A stretch of DNA of 64,000 bases from AP-15 sp963789025 (GTDB lineage Bacteria; Pseudomonadota; Alphaproteobacteria; ATCC43930; CGMCC-115725), in NCBI GenBank assembly GCA_963789025.1, contig CAWBIT010000005.1:434001-498000 (forward strand). Reading direction: 5' to 3'. Positions within the stretch are counted from its first letter, which is position 1; each line of letters starts with the position of its first letter. This document shows, in pieces, positions 41,941 through 49,734 of the stretch. Under the pieces are notes generated by a model that ran no database searches, was not told where the DNA came from, and worked only from the letters and a program-made list of their open reading frames with translations. The position numbers and the translations under genes are program-made.

Positions 41941-42513
41941 ATGATCGATGGACCAGAAAGCAGCGGCTCCGGCGACCGGGTCTCGCTGAGTGCTCTGTTC
42001 ATTGGCTTTCTCAAGGTCTCGCTATGCGGCTTCGGCGGTGGCCTCGTTTGGGCGCGTCGCGTCGTGGTCGAGCAATGCCAATGGATGGATGAGCAGGAAT
42101 TTGCCGAGACCCTGACCCTTTGCCAGCTGATGCCGGGACCGAACATCGTGGGGATCGCCGTCTGTGTCGGCGCCGAGCTGCGGGGAGCGATCGGCGCGGT
42201 AAGCGCTGTTGCGGGCTTTATCCTGTTGCCCTGGACGGTCGGATTGGCGATCGGCGGTGTGGTGCTTCAATATGCTGAAATCGCCGTCCTGCAGAACATT
42301 CTCAGCGGGCTTTCCGCTTCTGCCGCGGGGCTGCTGATCGGGACGGGATTGCGGCTGCTGATGCCCCACCGCAGTCGCCGCACGGTATTGCTCTTTGCCG
42401 GTTTGGCTTTCGCCGGCATGGCGTTGACCAGGCTGCCGCTGCCGATCGTGCTGCTTGCATTGGCTCCGATCAGCATCGCCGTTGCAGGCCTCGAAAGTGC
42501 GAGGGCGCGATGA
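41941..42513 (+). CDS. chrA: Short chromate transporter, N-type half
   Basis: A 190-residue integral membrane protein of the CHR family, the short (half-length) type that works as a pair. It carries the family motif GFLKVSLCGFGGGLVWARRVVV at the start in two parts, and the PGPN motif in QLMPGPNIVGIA, with about six helices. Chromate transporters export chromate or sulphate analogues. The ATG at 41941 is used because the family begins soon after. Its stop overlaps the second half's ATG by four bases (ATGA), as in known SCHR pairs. Confidence 0.9.
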   Translation: MIDGPESSGSGDRVSLSALFIGFLKVSLCGFGGGLVWARRVVVEQCQWMDEQEFAETLTLCQLMPGPNIVGIAVCVGAELRGAIGAVSAVAGFILLPWTVGLAIGGVVLQYAEIAVLQNILSGLSASAAGLLIGTGLRLLMPHRSRRTVLLFAGLAFAGMALTRLPLPIVLLALAPISIAVAGLESARAR

Positions 42514-43040
42514 ACAGCTCTTCCGCAACCCTCGTATTGGCAGCGCATCTCGCTGTACTGTCGTCGATCAGCTTTGGTGGGTTCCCGACAGTTTTGCCGG
42601 ACGTTCACAACTTCGCCGTCGCCAAGGGCTGGGTGACCGACCAGGAGTTCGCGAATTTCTTTGCGGTGTCGCAAGTGACGCCCGGACCCAACATGATCCT
42701 GATGATGAGTTACCTCGGGCGCAAGGTCGGAGGCATTCCCGGGGCAGTCGCCGGTGCGCTCGCGACCTTCGGGCCGCCATGCCTGATGTATTACCTTTCC
42801 TACCGGTTGTGGGACCGCTTCCGCGATATGCCGTGGCAGCGCATTGTGCGGCGTGGCCTTGCTCCTCTGACGATCGGACTCGTCATTGCCGGCGGCTATG
42901 TTATGGCTCGTTCCGCTGCTGTCGGGTGGCAGAGTATAGCGATCACCGCTGCTGCAGTGGCGCTGATGCTTGGCACGCGGCTCAATCCACTGTGGGTCCT
43001 GACAGCTGGAGGAGTATTGGGCGGGCTCGGACTTCTCTAG
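42510..43040 (+). CDS. chrA: Short chromate transporter, C-type half
   Basis: A 176-residue membrane protein, partner of the preceding half transporter. It has the LSSISFGGFPTVLPDVHNF start and the PGPN motif in VTPGPNMILMMSYLG, with four to five hydrophobic helices. The two halves are encoded in tandem with an ATGA overlap and probably form a heterodimer with inverted topology. It ends 66 bp before the MscS-type channel. Confidence 0.9.
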   Translation: MNSSSATLVLAAHLAVLSSISFGGFPTVLPDVHNFAVAKGWVTDQEFANFFAVSQVTPGPNMILMMSYLGRKVGGIPGAVAGALATFGPPCLMYYLSYRLWDRFRDMPWQRIVRRGLAPLTIGLVIAGGYVMARSAAVGWQSIAITAAAVALMLGTRLNPLWVLTAGGVLGGLGLL

Positions 43041-43106
43041 CGGCGAGCGCACCTTGTGAAAGCAGCATGAGCTCCTGAATAGATCGGCGATTTCGGAAAA
43101 CACCAG

Positions 43107-44618
43107 ATGATCGATTTTGCGAGCATTACAGAGGCGGCCCGCGACCCGCTGGTTATCATCCTCGGGCTTTTCATCCTTGGCGGTGTGGCCACGTATCTTT
43201 TTTTCAAAAGACATCCACTCGGGCGTGCAGTCGTGCGGGTTATTTTTTTGATCCTGCTCACGATCGCCCTTCTGCACGCCGATATCGTGCCCTATCAGGC
43301 TTTGGCACTGACCGGCTCGCCGTTCCGCGATGCGGTTCACGCGATCCTAAAAATCGCATGGTGGTTTTGGGCAGCCTGGTTCTTCGTCGGCGTGCTGCGC
43401 GCTTTTGTCGTTTTTCAACGCAGCCCGCGCGAGGCGAAGCTGCTGCAGGACCTGCTCGCTGGCCTCATTTATCTCGCTGCAGTCTTTGCGATCATCACCT
43501 ATGTTTTCGATCTCCCGATCCAGGGCTTGCTGGCGACCTCGGGAGTCGTCGCGATCATCCTCGGTCTCGCCTTGCAGAGCACCCTGGGCGATGTGTTTTC
43601 CGGCATCGTGCTGAGTTTCAGCCGGCCTTACCGGCCCGGCGATTGGATCAGTATCGAAGGCGGCACCGACGGGCGGGTCATCGAATTGAACTGGCGCGCG
43701 ACTTACATCCTCACGGCGCGTCGCGATCTGGCGATCCTGCCCAACAGCACCATCGCGAAGTCCAAGATCGTCAACGTCAGTTCTCCGAGCGGTCTTCATG
43801 GGACGACCGTAACCGTTCAGGTCGATTCACAGTCATCGCCTTCGAGGTGCAGCGAGATTCTCGAGCATGCAATTCGCAATTCCCGGCTGATCGTCGCAAC
43901 ACCAGCTCCGACGATTACCATCAAGACGATCAATGCCAGCTACGCGGAGTTCGAGATCGCGTTCTTTGTCGAAGAGCTGGCCTCGACCGTCAAGGCACAA
44001 AACGAGCTGTTCGATTTCATTTATCGGCACCTGGCCGCCGCAGGCATCGACCTGGCATCGCCGCAGAACGGGCCGGCGGCGGACGGGGACTTGCGAAAGA
44101 GCCGAACCGGCGTCGAGAGGCTGCTCGAGCTGGTGGACATTTTTGGGACATTCGTGCCGGAGGAACGCGCGGCCATCGCGGCAAAGCTCAAGCCACGGTC
44201 ATACGACGAGGGCGAAACTTTGGTCGAACCTGGCGCCGTTCTGCAATCATTGTTCATCATCGGCAGTGGCGTCGTCTCGTTTACTCACAAGGGTATCGAG
44301 GGCGAGATGGAAGTGTTGCGCTTGGGGCCCGGAGATCATTTTGGCGAGATCGGGATGCTGACCGGGGCGGCCGCCACCGTAAGGATCAGCGCATTGGTCC
44401 CGACCACGGTGTACGAGCTCGCAAAGGCAGACCTCACGCCGATCCTGGAGGCTCGCCCGCCGGTTGCCCAGGAACTCTGCCGGGCACTGGCCCGGATGCA
44501 GGCCGCGGGTCGCTTGAGCGACGCGCCCGAACTCGACGCGAGTGTTCCGAAGCACCGCCTGACGGATTGGTTCTCCGACCGGCTTCATCGGCTCTACAAC
44601 GTCGTTAACGTCGAATGA
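43107..44618 (+). CDS. MscS-like channel fused to a cNMP-binding domain
   Basis: A 503-residue bCNG-type protein. The N-terminal part holds about four to five transmembrane helices and an MscS pore/beta domain (GVVAIILGLALQSTLGDVFSGI, SRPYRPGDWIS, ILPNSTIAKSKIVN). A C-terminal cyclic-nucleotide-binding domain (residues about 345-470) contains VEPGAVLQSLFIIGSGVV and FGEIGMLTG. The expected PR(S/T)A phosphate-binding Arg after the FGE motif is replaced: the segment reads AAATVRIS, so nucleotide binding may be lost or altered. Its function is likely osmotic or regulated ion release. Downstream of the chromate pair. Confidence 0.9.
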   Translation: MIDFASITEAARDPLVIILGLFILGGVATYLFFKRHPLGRAVVRVIFLILLTIALLHADIVPYQALALTGSPFRDAVHAILKIAWWFWAAWFFVGVLRAFVVFQRSPREAKLLQDLLAGLIYLAAVFAIITYVFDLPIQGLLATSGVVAIILGLALQSTLGDVFSGIVLSFSRPYRPGDWISIEGGTDGRVIELNWRATYILTARRDLAILPNSTIAKSKIVNVSSPSGLHGTTVTVQVDSQSSPSRCSEILEHAIRNSRLIVATPAPTITIKTINASYAEFEIAFFVEELASTVKAQNELFDFIYRHLAAAGIDLASPQNGPAADGDLRKSRTGVERLLELVDIFGTFVPEERAAIAAKLKPRSYDEGETLVEPGAVLQSLFIIGSGVVSFTHKGIEGEMEVLRLGPGDHFGEIGMLTGAAATVRISALVPTTVYELAKADLTPILEARPPVAQELCRALARMQAAGRLSDAPELDASVPKHRLTDWFSDRLHRLYNVVNVE

Positions 44619-44951
44619 GCGAGCCCCTCCCCAACCTCGAGCCAGGAGACTCCCTCGCCCCGCCTGCGGGGAGAGGGCTGGGGTGAGGGGCCTCTTGTTA
44701 CCGCATAGCGCTTGCAGAAGGGGCGAAAGTTGCCCCTCACCCGGAAGCCGCGCATTGCGTGGCTGCCGACCTCTCCCCGCCAGCGGGGCGAGGTGAAAAG
44801 GCTGCCCTTTCGCGAGCCGTGCGTCCATATTTCGGTCTGAAAACATCCGGCACAAGTTTCGTCGGTGCGGCCGAGTTGAGTACGTATCGAGGTTCTGACA
44901 TGATATTGAGACAGGCTCGATGCGAACCCGAGGGGGGGTGATCGGCGATCG
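44619..44951. repeat. Intergenic region with CTCACCC-type inverted repeat
   Basis: The stretch 44648-44799 contains an imperfect inverted repeat. The left side has CCTCGCCCCGCCTGCGGGGA followed by GAGAGGGCTGGGGTGAGGGG, the right side GCCCCTCACCC and CTCTCCCCGCCAGCGGGGCG. It belongs to the same family as the elements between purQ-purL and trpB-trpA. No gene is supported in this gap. Confidence 0.65.
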
Positions 44952-45686
44952 ATGCTGACCTATGCGACCGAGTATTGTGTGATTTTTGTGTTGCTGCTGG
45001 TTACCGCCTACGTTGTTCCGGCAGGCTTGTTCCATTATTTCTTTTTCACACGCCGCAGTCCGGCGACCGAAGCCGTGCGGATCCAGACGCGGCGGCCTCG
45101 GCCGGAGAACATTAATCGCGAGATTCGCCAGTCGGTCGCGGCGCTGCTGCTGTTCTCGGTTTATTGCCTGATCGTCTATCACGCGGCCATGAACGGTGCG
45201 ACGGCGCTCTATTTCCATTTCGGTGAGCACCCGTGGTGGTGGGCGGCGGCAGGGTTCGCCGCCACGGTGGTTCTCCATGACATTTATTTCTACACCACCC
45301 ACCGATTGATGCACCTCGCTCCGCTGTTCAGGGTCGTCCACGCGGGACACCACAAATCGATCACACCGACGCCCTGGTCAATTCTGTCGTTCCAGCCGCT
45401 CGAAACCATTTCACAGTTCGGCTTCTTCGCCCTGGTGATCTTCTTTCTGCCGCTACATCCGGCGACGTTGCTCGCCTACCTGTTGTTCGACGGCATCGTC
45501 AACGCCGCCGGGCACTGCGGGCACGAATTTGTCCCTCAAGCCTCGCAGAACCATTGGTTTTTTAAATACCTCAACGCGGTGACCCACCACGACCTGCACC
45601 ATACCCGCTTTCGCTACAATTTCGGGCAATATTTCAACATCTTGGACCGCCTCTGCGGCACCTTCTTGGACCGCCCGACAGCGTGA
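44952..45686 (+). CDS. Sterol desaturase / fatty acid hydroxylase superfamily protein
   Basis: A 244-residue integral membrane di-iron enzyme. Histidine boxes are HDIYFYTTHRLMH (about residues 113-125), HAGHHK and THHDLHH near the C-terminus, with four hydrophobic segments between. It would introduce a hydroxyl or double bond in a sterol, hopanoid or fatty-acyl lipid. Its stop overlaps the following glycosyltransferase start by four bases (GTGA), so both are likely co-translated, suggesting glycosylated or hydroxylated lipid synthesis. Confidence 0.88.
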   Translation: MLTYATEYCVIFVLLLVTAYVVPAGLFHYFFFTRRSPATEAVRIQTRRPRPENINREIRQSVAALLLFSVYCLIVYHAAMNGATALYFHFGEHPWWWAAAGFAATVVLHDIYFYTTHRLMHLAPLFRVVHAGHHKSITPTPWSILSFQPLETISQFGFFALVIFFLPLHPATLLAYLLFDGIVNAAGHCGHEFVPQASQNHWFFKYLNAVTHHDLHHTRFRYNFGQYFNILDRLCGTFLDRPTA

Positions 45687-46408
45687 TCATTTCGATCATC
45701 ATCCCGACCTTGAACGAGGCGAAGATCATCGAATCGACGCTGCGGACGCTGGCAGCGACGCTCACCCTGCCGCATGAGGTGATCGTCTCGGACGGCGGCA
45801 GTTCGGACCGGACGGCCGAATTGGCGGCCCGATATGCGAACACTGTCGTCGTGTATGCGGGCGGAGGCCGTCAGACGATTGGGCAAGGGCGTAACGACGG
45901 CGCCAAGGCTGCCGCCGGCGATTTTCTCGTCTTTCTCGATGCCGACTGCGTCATCCCGGAGCCGGACCAGTTCTTTGCGCAGGCGCTCGCGCATTTTGAG
46001 AGAGACCCGGGGCTGGTCGGGCTGACCGCGTACCTGCGCGTGTTCCCGGCGGACGAGACGCTTGGCGACAAGCTCGTCTCGGGCATCGCCAACCTTGGCC
46101 TGCGGGTCGCCAATAACATATTGAAACGAGGGGCTTCCTTCGGTGAATTTCAGATGATCCGGCGGGCGGCGTTCGCCAGCCTGGGTGGGTTCCGTGCGGA
46201 TCTGATCGCGTTCGAAGACGCCGACATGTTTCGCCGTCTTTCCCGGATCGGCCGAACGTTGATCGCTCCGAACCTTCGTGTGCTGCACAGCGGTCGACGC
46301 GGCCATCAGGTCGGCCACCCGCGCCTGATCGCGATGTGGCTCGTCAACCTGGCCTCTTTCGCATTCCGCGACCGGACGTTCAGCAAAGAATGGAAGCCGA
46401 TCCGCTGA
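45683..46408 (+). CDS. Family 2 glycosyltransferase
   Basis: A 241-residue GT-A type glycosyltransferase beginning at a GTG. It shows SIIIPTLNEAKIIESTL, the nucleotide-binding DGGSSDRT, and DADC (metal-binding DxD variant) with VFLDADC near residue 77; the GGGRQTIGQGRNDGAKAA block follows the first domain. No large hydrophobic helices are present apart from the C-terminal WLVNLASFAF segment. Coupling to the hydroxylase suggests a lipid acceptor. Sugar donor unknown. Confidence 0.87.
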   Translation: MIISIIIPTLNEAKIIESTLRTLAATLTLPHEVIVSDGGSSDRTAELAARYANTVVVYAGGGRQTIGQGRNDGAKAAAGDFLVFLDADCVIPEPDQFFAQALAHFERDPGLVGLTAYLRVFPADETLGDKLVSGIANLGLRVANNILKRGASFGEFQMIRRAAFASLGGFRADLIAFEDADMFRRLSRIGRTLIAPNLRVLHSGRRGHQVGHPRLIAMWLVNLASFAFRDRTFSKEWKPIR

Positions 46409-46457
46409 ATCGCTCATCGCCGGGGTGGGCGACCCTCGCTGCGTTTCGCGGGTTGCG

Positions 46458-46870
46458 GTGAACGAGACATCCACACCCGGTTTGCGGCCCCCAGGCCTCG
46501 ATCCTCCTGCTGAGAAAACCGATGTCGCTGCTAGGCAGCGGACCCGACGGCTCAACCCTCGCGCGATCATCACCGGTGCAATCTTTCTCGCCGTCATTGG
46601 TTTGGCTTTCTCGCCGTCATTGGTTTGGCGATCTGGTATCTGGCGCGCCCCGAGCCCTTGCTCGTGCAGGGAGAGGTGGAAAGCACCCGTATCGACATCG
46701 CGCTCGGGCCCCGGTCGCCTCGCAAAGGTTCCGGTCGCGCGCGGTCAGGACGTGGCGGCGGACGCGACCCTTTTGGTGATCGACAACCCGGAGCTGGTCG
46801 CCCAGCTGCACGAGGCTGAGGCGGAAAAACTGGTCGCCGACGCCGAGCTGGCGCACGGTCTCTCGGCTCG
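46458..46870 (+). pseudogene. HlyD-family membrane-fusion protein, disrupted
   Basis: The start of an HlyD/EmrA-type periplasmic adaptor gene, GTG at 46458 onward: NPRAIITGAIFLAVIGLA, then a frame change. A 23-bp sequence occurs twice in tandem (46584-46606 and 46607-46629), so the frame shifts by two. After the duplication the correct protein continues in another frame (AIWYLARPEPLLVQGEVEST), then shifts again near 46705, returning the original frame to RLAKVPVARGQDVAADATL and IDNPELVAQLHEAEAEKL. The rest of the gene is missing before purD. It is a truncated, duplicated remnant. Confidence 0.8.
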
Positions 46871-46946
46871 ACTAGCGGCACCGCTCGATTGTCGCCATAA
46901 AGCCACCCCGGAGCATTCCCTCTGGCACCAGCGAAGAAGGGCGGGA

Positions 46947-48218
46947 CTAATCCCGAGGCGCCCGCCGGCCGATGTCGCGGCGGCAGAAGCCACCGGGCCA
47001 GTCGATGCGGTCGACGGCGGCGTAAGCGCGGTCGCGGGCGGTTGCAAGATCGCTACCTGTGGCGGTGACACCAAGTACGCGCCCGCCATCGGCGATCAGC
47101 CGCTGATTGTCGCGGCGCGTGCTGGCGTGAAATAATTTGACGTTCGGGTCGCTCGCCGCGGCATCGAGGCCGCGGATCTCGCTCCCGCGCTGCGGCTCGC
47201 CGGGATAGCCGTGCGCTGCCATGACGACGCATAGCGCGCTATCGGCGTGCCAGCGCAGATCGACCGATTTGAGCACGCCGTCATGCGCGGCGATCAATGC
47301 CGGCAATGGATCGCTCATCAGCCGCATCATCAGCACCTGGCATTCCGGATCGCCAAAGCGGGCATTGAATTCGAGCAGCATCGGGCCGGCTTCCGTCAGC
47401 ATCAGGCCGGCGTAGAGCACGCCCTTGAACACGCGCCCCTCGCGCTGCATCACGGCGGTTGCCGGCAGTATGATGCGGTCCATCACCATGCCCTCGACCG
47501 CCGGGGTCACAAGGGGACTGGGCGAAAACGCGCCCATGCCGCCGGTGTTCGGGCCGAGGTCCCCATCGCCGACGCGCTTGTAATCCTGCGCCGAGGCGAG
47601 CGGCAGCGCATCTTTGCCGTCGACCAGCGCGAAGAAGCTCGCTTCCGCGCCGGCGAGAAAATCTTCGACGACGATCTCGAGCCCGGCCGAGCTGAATCGG
47701 CGCTCGACGAGCGCGGCATCGACCGCCCGGTAAGCGGTGTCGAGATCGTCGGCGACGACCACGCCCTTGCCGGCCGCGAGACCGTCGGCCTTGATCACGA
47801 TCGGCGAGCCATGGCTCGCGATGAAGGCTTTCGCGGCTGCCGGATCACGAAAGCGGAGGTAGGCCGCGGTCGGGATCTGCGCACGCACGAAAAGGTCCTT
47901 GGCAAACACCTTGGAGGCTTCGATTGCCGAGGCTGCAGCACTCGGGCCGAAGGCCGTGATCCCTTCGGCTTCGAGCGCATCGACGAGCCCCAGGACGAGC
48001 GGCGCCTCCGGACCCACGACGACGAAATCGATCCGCTCGTCACGGCAGAACTGGACCAGCCCCTTGATGTCGGTCGCGCCGATCGCGATGCACTCGGCTT
48101 CTTCGGCGATCCCGGCATTGCCGGGCGCGCAGAACAGGCGATCGACCAGCGGCGACGCCGAAATCGCCCAGGCGAGCGCGTGCTCGCGACCGCCCGATCC
48201 CACCACCAGCACCCGCAT
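46947..48218 (-). CDS. purD: Phosphoribosylamine-glycine ligase
   Basis: A 423-residue ATP-grasp enzyme, GARS, catalysing step two of purine synthesis. It begins MRVLVVGSGGREHALAW and has KADGLAAGKGVVVA, GPNTGGMGAFSP and EFNARFGDPECQ motifs in family order. The tail (DIGRRAPRD) is basic. It is divergent from xseA with only 34 bp between starts, a common arrangement in alphaproteobacteria. The HlyD remnant lies downstream on the other strand. Confidence 0.97.
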   Translation of the reverse strand: MRVLVVGSGGREHALAWAISASPLVDRLFCAPGNAGIAEEAECIAIGATDIKGLVQFCRDERIDFVVVGPEAPLVLGLVDALEAEGITAFGPSAAASAIEASKVFAKDLFVRAQIPTAAYLRFRDPAAAKAFIASHGSPIVIKADGLAAGKGVVVADDLDTAYRAVDAALVERRFSSAGLEIVVEDFLAGAEASFFALVDGKDALPLASAQDYKRVGDGDLGPNTGGMGAFSPSPLVTPAVEGMVMDRIILPATAVMQREGRVFKGVLYAGLMLTEAGPMLLEFNARFGDPECQVLMMRLMSDPLPALIAAHDGVLKSVDLRWHADSALCVVMAAHGYPGEPQRGSEIRGLDAAASDPNVKLFHASTRRDNQRLIADGGRVLGVTATGSDLATARDRAYAAVDRIDWPGGFCRRDIGRRAPRD

Positions 48219-48252
48219 CGCTCTTCCTCCCGCGCTCGGCTATCATGTGGGG

Positions 48253-49680
48253 ATGGAGGACACTTCTATCGCGGCCCCGGTTCGCTCCAATCTCGCCGAA
48301 TACACCGTCTCCGAACTCTCACGCGCGCTCAAGCGGTCGATCGAGGAGAATTTCTCGTTCGTGCGGGTGCGCGGCGAGATCTCTGGCTGGAAGCGGCACA
48401 GCTCCGGACACTGCTATCTGTGCCTCAAGGACAGCGAGGCGGTGCTCGACGCGGTGTGCTGGCGCACCACCGCGATCCGGCTCGGGATCAAGCCCGAAGA
48501 CGGGATGGAGGTCGTGTGTACCGGGCGTCTCACCACCTTCCCCGGCCGCTCGAAATACCAGCTGATCATCGATACGATCGAGCTCGCGGGGATCGGCGCC
48601 CTCCTCAAACTGCTCGAGGACCGGCGCCGCCGCCTCGCCGCCGAGGGTCTGTTCGCGCCCGAGCGCAAGAAGAAGTTGCCGTTTCTGCCGGAGGTGATCG
48701 GCATCGTCACCTCGCCGTCGGGAGCGGTGATTCGCGATGTCCTGCACCGGCTCTCCGACCGCTTTCCTCGCCGGGTTCTGCTGTGGCCAGTGGCCGTTCA
48801 AGGGGAGGGCGCGGCAGCTCAGGTGGCTGCTGCCATCACCGGCTTCAACCGCCTCCCGGAGGACGGCGCGGTGCCGCGGCCGCAGTTGATTATCGTCGCC
48901 CGCGGCGGCGGCAGCCTCGAGGATCTGATGCCGTTCAATGAGGAGATCGTCGTGCGCGCCGCTGCCGCCTCGGCGATCCCGCTGATCTCGGCGGTGGGGC
49001 ACGAGACTGACACGACCCTGATCGATCACGCGAGCGATCGGCGCGCGCCGACCCCGAGCGCTGCGGCTGAAATGGCGGTCCCCGTTCGGCTCGATCTGAT
49101 CGCCGAGCTCGGCGGCAAATCGGGCCGACTGTCTGCCGGCCTTTCGCGGCTGTTCAGCGAGCGCCGGCTACACCTTGCGGGGCTCGCGCGCGGCCTTCCC
49201 GATCCGCACGACCTGATCGGAGCGGCGGCGCAGCGCCTCGACGACCGGGCCGAGCGGCTGCGGCTGGCCGCCGACCGGCGTCTGCGGGCAGCCCAGCACA
49301 GCCTCGACCTCGCGGCAGCGCGGTTGCGGCCGGCGGTGCTTTCGGCCGAGCTCGACCGCTCACGCGCCCGCACCGCCGAGTTCGAGCCGCGGCTGCGCGC
49401 CGCGATGGCGCGCTTCATCGATCGAAACAACCGCGCGCTCGACAATTTCGCCGGACGGCTCGCCACCCACTCGGAACGTCACGAAAGCCTGCTCGCGCGC
49501 GGCTACGTCGTGGTCCGCAACGGTGTCGCGCGGGTGCTGACTGAAGCCGCGGAGATCAGCGCCGGCGATCCGCTCGATCTCGAATTTCACGACGGCCGGG
49601 TCGGCGTGGTTGCCGGCAGCAAACCGCGGCCCCGGACGCGGCGCGCGGCCGTGCATCCGGGGCAGGGCAATCTATTTTGA
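48253..49680 (+). CDS. xseA: Exodeoxyribonuclease VII large subunit
   Basis: A 475-residue nuclease subunit. The N-terminal OB fold is in YTVSELSRALKRSIEENF and VRGEISGWKRHSSGHCY; catalytic Asp region includes VARGGGSLEDLMPFN and GHETDTTLIDHASDRRAPTPSAAAE in two parts, followed by a long coiled-coil region. It degrades single-stranded DNA with XseB, which is not adjacent. The ATG at 48253 is chosen; an in-frame GTG six bases upstream is possible. The open frame reaching back to 47899 is antisense to purD. Confidence 0.96.
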   Translation: MEDTSIAAPVRSNLAEYTVSELSRALKRSIEENFSFVRVRGEISGWKRHSSGHCYLCLKDSEAVLDAVCWRTTAIRLGIKPEDGMEVVCTGRLTTFPGRSKYQLIIDTIELAGIGALLKLLEDRRRRLAAEGLFAPERKKKLPFLPEVIGIVTSPSGAVIRDVLHRLSDRFPRRVLLWPVAVQGEGAAAQVAAAITGFNRLPEDGAVPRPQLIIVARGGGSLEDLMPFNEEIVVRAAAASAIPLISAVGHETDTTLIDHASDRRAPTPSAAAEMAVPVRLDLIAELGGKSGRLSAGLSRLFSERRLHLAGLARGLPDPHDLIGAAAQRLDDRAERLRLAADRRLRAAQHSLDLAAARLRPAVLSAELDRSRARTAEFEPRLRAAMARFIDRNNRALDNFAGRLATHSERHESLLARGYVVVRNGVARVLTEAAEISAGDPLDLEFHDGRVGVVAGSKPRPRTRRAAVHPGQGNLF

Positions 49681-49689
49681 CGCGATTAT

Positions 49690-49725
49690 CGGCGGGCGGA
49701 GCGCATCACGGCGCCCCGCCCGCCG
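49690..49725. terminator. GC-rich hairpin between convergent xseA and peptidase
   Basis: The ten-base stem CGGCGGGCGG / CCGCCCGCCG with a 16-base loop lies in the 54-bp gap between two convergent stops. There is no T-run, so it is at best a factor-independent terminator candidate or a mRNA end stabiliser. Confidence 0.4.
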
Positions 49726-49734
49726 GGGGCAGCC

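Noticed and set aside
47247..48941. A 564-residue plus-strand open frame
   Set aside because: It is antisense to purD and out of frame with xseA, both of which are certain.
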